Of a DNA stretch of 45,624 nt, positions 40,787 to 45,624 are shown piece after piece (the stretch's first letter is position 1; every line of letters starts with the position of its first letter). The notes under the pieces are model-generated. The model had not been told where the DNA came from. It was given only the letters and a program-made list of their open reading frames with translations, and ran no database searches. The translations under genes and the position numbers were made by a program. Origin of the DNA: Entophlyctis helioformis (lineage: Eukaryota > Chytridiomycota > Chytridiomycetes > Chytridiales > Chytriomycetaceae); the NCBI GenBank assembly GCA_025526915.1, contig JAHLKH010000200.1, positions 1 through 45,624 on the forward strand. The letters run 5' to 3'.

Positions 40787-43384
40787 CTAAGAGGATGCAG
40801 GGGCGTTGCACACACGAGAGGCAGAAGTGCGGGCAACGATGGACGCATAGGACACAGGACGGGGAACCGTGCGCTCAGAGCGGCGAGGTGGGGCGGGATG
40901 GTTGAGAGGGGGAAGAGAAGAGAGAGAGAAGGAAGGGGGAGAAGAGGGAGGAGGGAGAGGAGGGAAAGATGGAGAGAGAGAGGGAGATGCGGGTGCAGCA
41001 GGTGCGATCGGCTCGTCAGCCGGAGCAGGTGCCGCGGGCGTGGCTGCCGCTGGAGCAGGGGCCACTGGTGCAGGAGCAGGCGCAGTGCGCTTGCGGCGAG
41101 AGGGCTTGGATGCCTTGGGCTGCGTGGGAGCGGGCGCCGCGGCGGGAGCAGGAGCAGCCGGTGCAGGAGCCGCGTGCGTGGGCTGAGCCGGTTTGGACGC
41201 CTTGCCTTTAGGCGCCTTGGTCGGCCGAGCGTGGAACGCCTTGACGAGGTCCTGGGCCTTGCGCATGTCAGCGGCTGGGACCCATGTGTTGTCGTCGGCT
41301 GGATAACCGACCCACTTGACCAGATACTCGATCTTGCCGCGATAAGTGCGCGAGTCAACGATCCGCTCGACCTCGTAGTTGTCTGACGTGCCGTCGTCGG
41401 CGTGGTACTCGGGGTCAGGCCGTGAGGGCACATCCTTGCAGCCGGTGGGTGCAGACAGAGGGTCGACGTACGGGCAGATCCGGTCGGCATGGAACACGTT
41501 GTGGACGCGGTGCAGCGAGGCAGGCAGCGCGAGCGTGTAGTTGAGGCCAGATTCACCAGAGTCCAGGCTGGTGATGGCAAAGGGGCCGAGCCACTTGGCG
41601 GCCGTGAGCGGCGGGCGGTGCGAGTCCGCCGGCCAGGAGATGCCCTCAGCATTGAGGAGCACCATGTCGCCGACCTTGTACGTAGGGTGACGGCGGCGAC
41701 GCTTGTTTGCCTGAACGGCCATGGCTGCCTGGGCTTTGCGCCGATTCAGAATGGCCGAGTCGCGAGCAGCAGCCATGTCCAGCAGCAGGTCGCGGGCCGC
41801 GGCAGATGGTGCCAGGGCTGGCTCGGACGGGAAGGACCGCGGGTGGCGGCCAAACGCCAGGAAGAAAGGTGCAAAGCCAGACGACGCAGACGGCGCGCAG
41901 TTGAGGCCAAAGCAGGTGGGACCGAGCAGCAGCGGCCAGTCAGAGCCGTGGTAATCGGCCGCCTTGGCGAGCGCATCCTTGATGGTGCGGATGCTGCGTT
42001 CGGCCAAGCCGTCAGTCTGCTGGTGGCGAGCCGTGCTGAGGTTCTGCTTGATCCGGGCAGCGGTGCAGAGGCTCGACCAGAAAGCCGACAACCAGCGGGC
42101 GTCGCGGTCCGAGACGATGTCGACAGGGAAGCCCTTGCCCGAGCAGACCCAGCGAGTCAGGAAGAGCTCGGCCAGCTCCTGGGCCGACGACGAGCGGCGG
42201 CACGGGAACGCGTCGCAGAGACCGGACAGGCGATCGACCACAACCAGAGCAGCATCAAACGCATCGTCTTGTCCGCCCGCGGGCAGGAACATGACGTCCA
42301 TGGCGACGCTCGAGAAGCAGTCGTCCGGGATCGCGAGTGGATGCAGCAGGCCGTCAGGCCGGTGGTTGGGCGTGCGGTGGCGCTGGCACACGTCGCATGA
42401 GGCGACATAGGCAGCAATGTCCTCAGACATTCTGGGCCAGAAGTACCGGTTCGACAAGCGGCTGGTGGTCCGCTGACGTCCCTGGTGCGCACCGAAGGGA
42501 GAGTCGTGGTAGTGGGCGAGCAGATCCGCGCGCAGAGACTGCGGCACATACAAGCGGTTGCCCTTGTACCACCACGCACCATCCAAGCACTCCATGTGCA
42601 CTACGACCTTGCGGTCGGCCGGCGTGGCTGACGACGGGTCAGCCTTCCAGCCAGGCAGTCTGGAGGCGAATGGGTCGGCCGGCAACGCCGCACGCACGTC
42701 TTTCGCCCAGTCAGAGTCAGTGCGCAGATTGGCAGCACGGATCGGGACGGGCGAGCGACAGTTTGTGCAGAGAGGGGCCTTTGAGGGATCGCGGGACAGC
42801 AGATCGGCCAGCGAGTTGAGCTCGCCAGGCACGTACTCGATGGATGTATCAAACTCCTGCAGAGACAGGACCCATCGAGCCTGCCGATCCGACAGGTGGG
42901 GCTGCGTGGCCAACCAGACCAGCGCCTTGTGGTCAGTGTGCGTGACAGAGCGCACACTGGACAGCAGATGACGGAAACGCGAGAAGAACTCCACGATGGC
43001 GAGCAACTCGCGTTCGTGGGTTGGATAGTTCATCTCGGCTGGGCTAAGCTTACGTGACCAGCAGGCCACCAGCTTCTCGCCATCTGGGTGGATCTGCGAC
43101 AGGTAGCCGGCAATGACGTAGTTGCTGGCATCAGTGTAGACATGCGTTTCCAGAGCCGGGTCAAAGAACCGCAGCTCGGTCGCTTTCAGCACTGCCTGTC
43201 GCAGGTCTTCCACAGCCTGCTTTTGAGCAGGGCCCCACTCCCACTTGGCATTCTTGGCTAGTAGCTTGTAAAGTGGCAGACACATGGTGGCGTACGCCTT
43301 TGCAGGGTTCGGCCCACCAATGAATGACTTTAACCACACAAGCTTGCTGTTGTCGGTGCCCTTCCACATTTCCCTTTTCTCCAT
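40787..43384 (-). mobile_element. 5'-truncated chromovirus (Ty3/gypsy) pol: RNase H, integrase, chromodomain
   Basis: This 865-residue frame starts inside the reverse-transcriptase thumb (LYKLLAKNAKWEW). It continues with RNase H (VYTDASNYVIAGYLSQ, THERELLAIVEFFSRFRHLL, THTDHKALVWL, LADLLSRDP). The integrase zinc domain follows (HYHDSPFGAHQGRQ ... CDVCQRH). The integrase core has its catalytic residues (AMDVMFLP, VDIVSDRDARW, HQQTDGLAERSIRTIKD), then a GPY-like region (KWLGPFAI). A chromodomain (NYEVERIVDSRTYRGKIEYL, VKWVGYPADDNTWVP) follows at about 41230-41385, and last an Ala/Pro-rich tail. Gag, protease and the RT palm are absent upstream; the frame breaks off at 43384, 128 bp from a gene in the opposite direction. 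The domains that remain are intact, so truncation may be recent. The ATG at 43384 is simply the first in the surviving frame. Confidence 0.9.
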
Positions 43385-43512
43385 TTTGCATTTCTCTTTG
43401 GGTTGTCGTCACTTCAATACTAGCTCAATTTCCAGTCCTCGTCGTTCCTGTTCTATAGCTGCGCCCAACATTTTTTTTGACTGAGTGTTGAGACGTTGAG
43501 CAGCGACAACCC
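43385..43512. other. Junction between head-to-head pol and gag-like frames
   Basis: This 128-bp segment lies between the truncated pol (-) and the gag-like start (+). No RT sequence is recognisable on either strand. It holds a T8 run (43471-43478) and must contain the breakpoint that removed the 5' part of pol, or the gag-like gene's promoter, or both. Confidence 0.4.

Positions 43513-45624
<2,112 letters not shown>

Overview
The window is eukaryotic nuclear DNA, GC-rich and gene-dense. Nearly every confident gene has short GT-AG introns (mostly 56-145 bp) with a CTGAC/CTNAC-like branch motif just before the acceptor. A PEX8-type peroxin (a fungal family), an alpha-arrestin-like adaptor, a full-size ABCC transporter, a rhodopsin-class GPCR, expanded ankyrin-type proteins with 28-residue repeats, a plant-type LRR receptor and a chromodomain Ty3/gypsy element together suggest an early-diverging fungus, most likely a chytrid (inference; no marker gene is present).

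Layout. 0.6-2.3 kb: secreted/single-pass Pro/Ser-rich surface protein (+). 2.4-5.6 kb: uncharacterised four-exon gene (-). 5.6-7.1 kb: divergent promoter with E-box-like repeats. 7.1-8.1 kb: predicted mitochondrial membrane protein (+). 8.4-10.1 kb: zinc/OB-fold DDIAS(noxin)-like protein (-). 10.4-15.2 kb: arrestin-fold gene followed by two paralogous seven-helix membrane proteins (+), a possible receptor/adaptor cluster. 15.2-16.4 kb: F-box-like/ankyrin gene (-). 16.5-18.1 kb: RING-H2 ubiquitin ligase (+). 18.1-22.2 kb: eleven-exon PEX8 ending in a peroxisomal PTS1 (+). 22.5-23.8 kb: class A-like GPCR (-), head to head with an eight-exon ABCC transporter (24.0-29.4 kb, +). 29.8-33.2 kb: two further F-box-like/ankyrin genes, convergent. 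33.5-33.9 kb: ALKBH1-like dioxygenase relic. 34.5-36.6 kb: thirteen-exon LRR type I membrane receptor in which each repeat is one 72-bp exon. 36.8-36.9 kb: relic of the ankyrin-family N-terminal domain. 36.9-40.5 kb: no gene I can support. 40.5-43.4 kb: 5'-truncated chromovirus pol with 3' LTR (-). 43.5 kb to the end: gag-like zinc-knuckle protein in the opposite orientation (+).

A cross-cutting observation is that at least seven otherwise well-conserved reading frames are each broken by a single-base indel, usually in or beside a short homopolymer. Restoring one base makes every affected CDS length divisible by three. Residual assembly indels are the simplest explanation. In-frame nonsense codons in one ankyrin gene and in the AlkB relic look different and may be true decay. 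CDS spans below are given end to end, with exon limits in the evidence.
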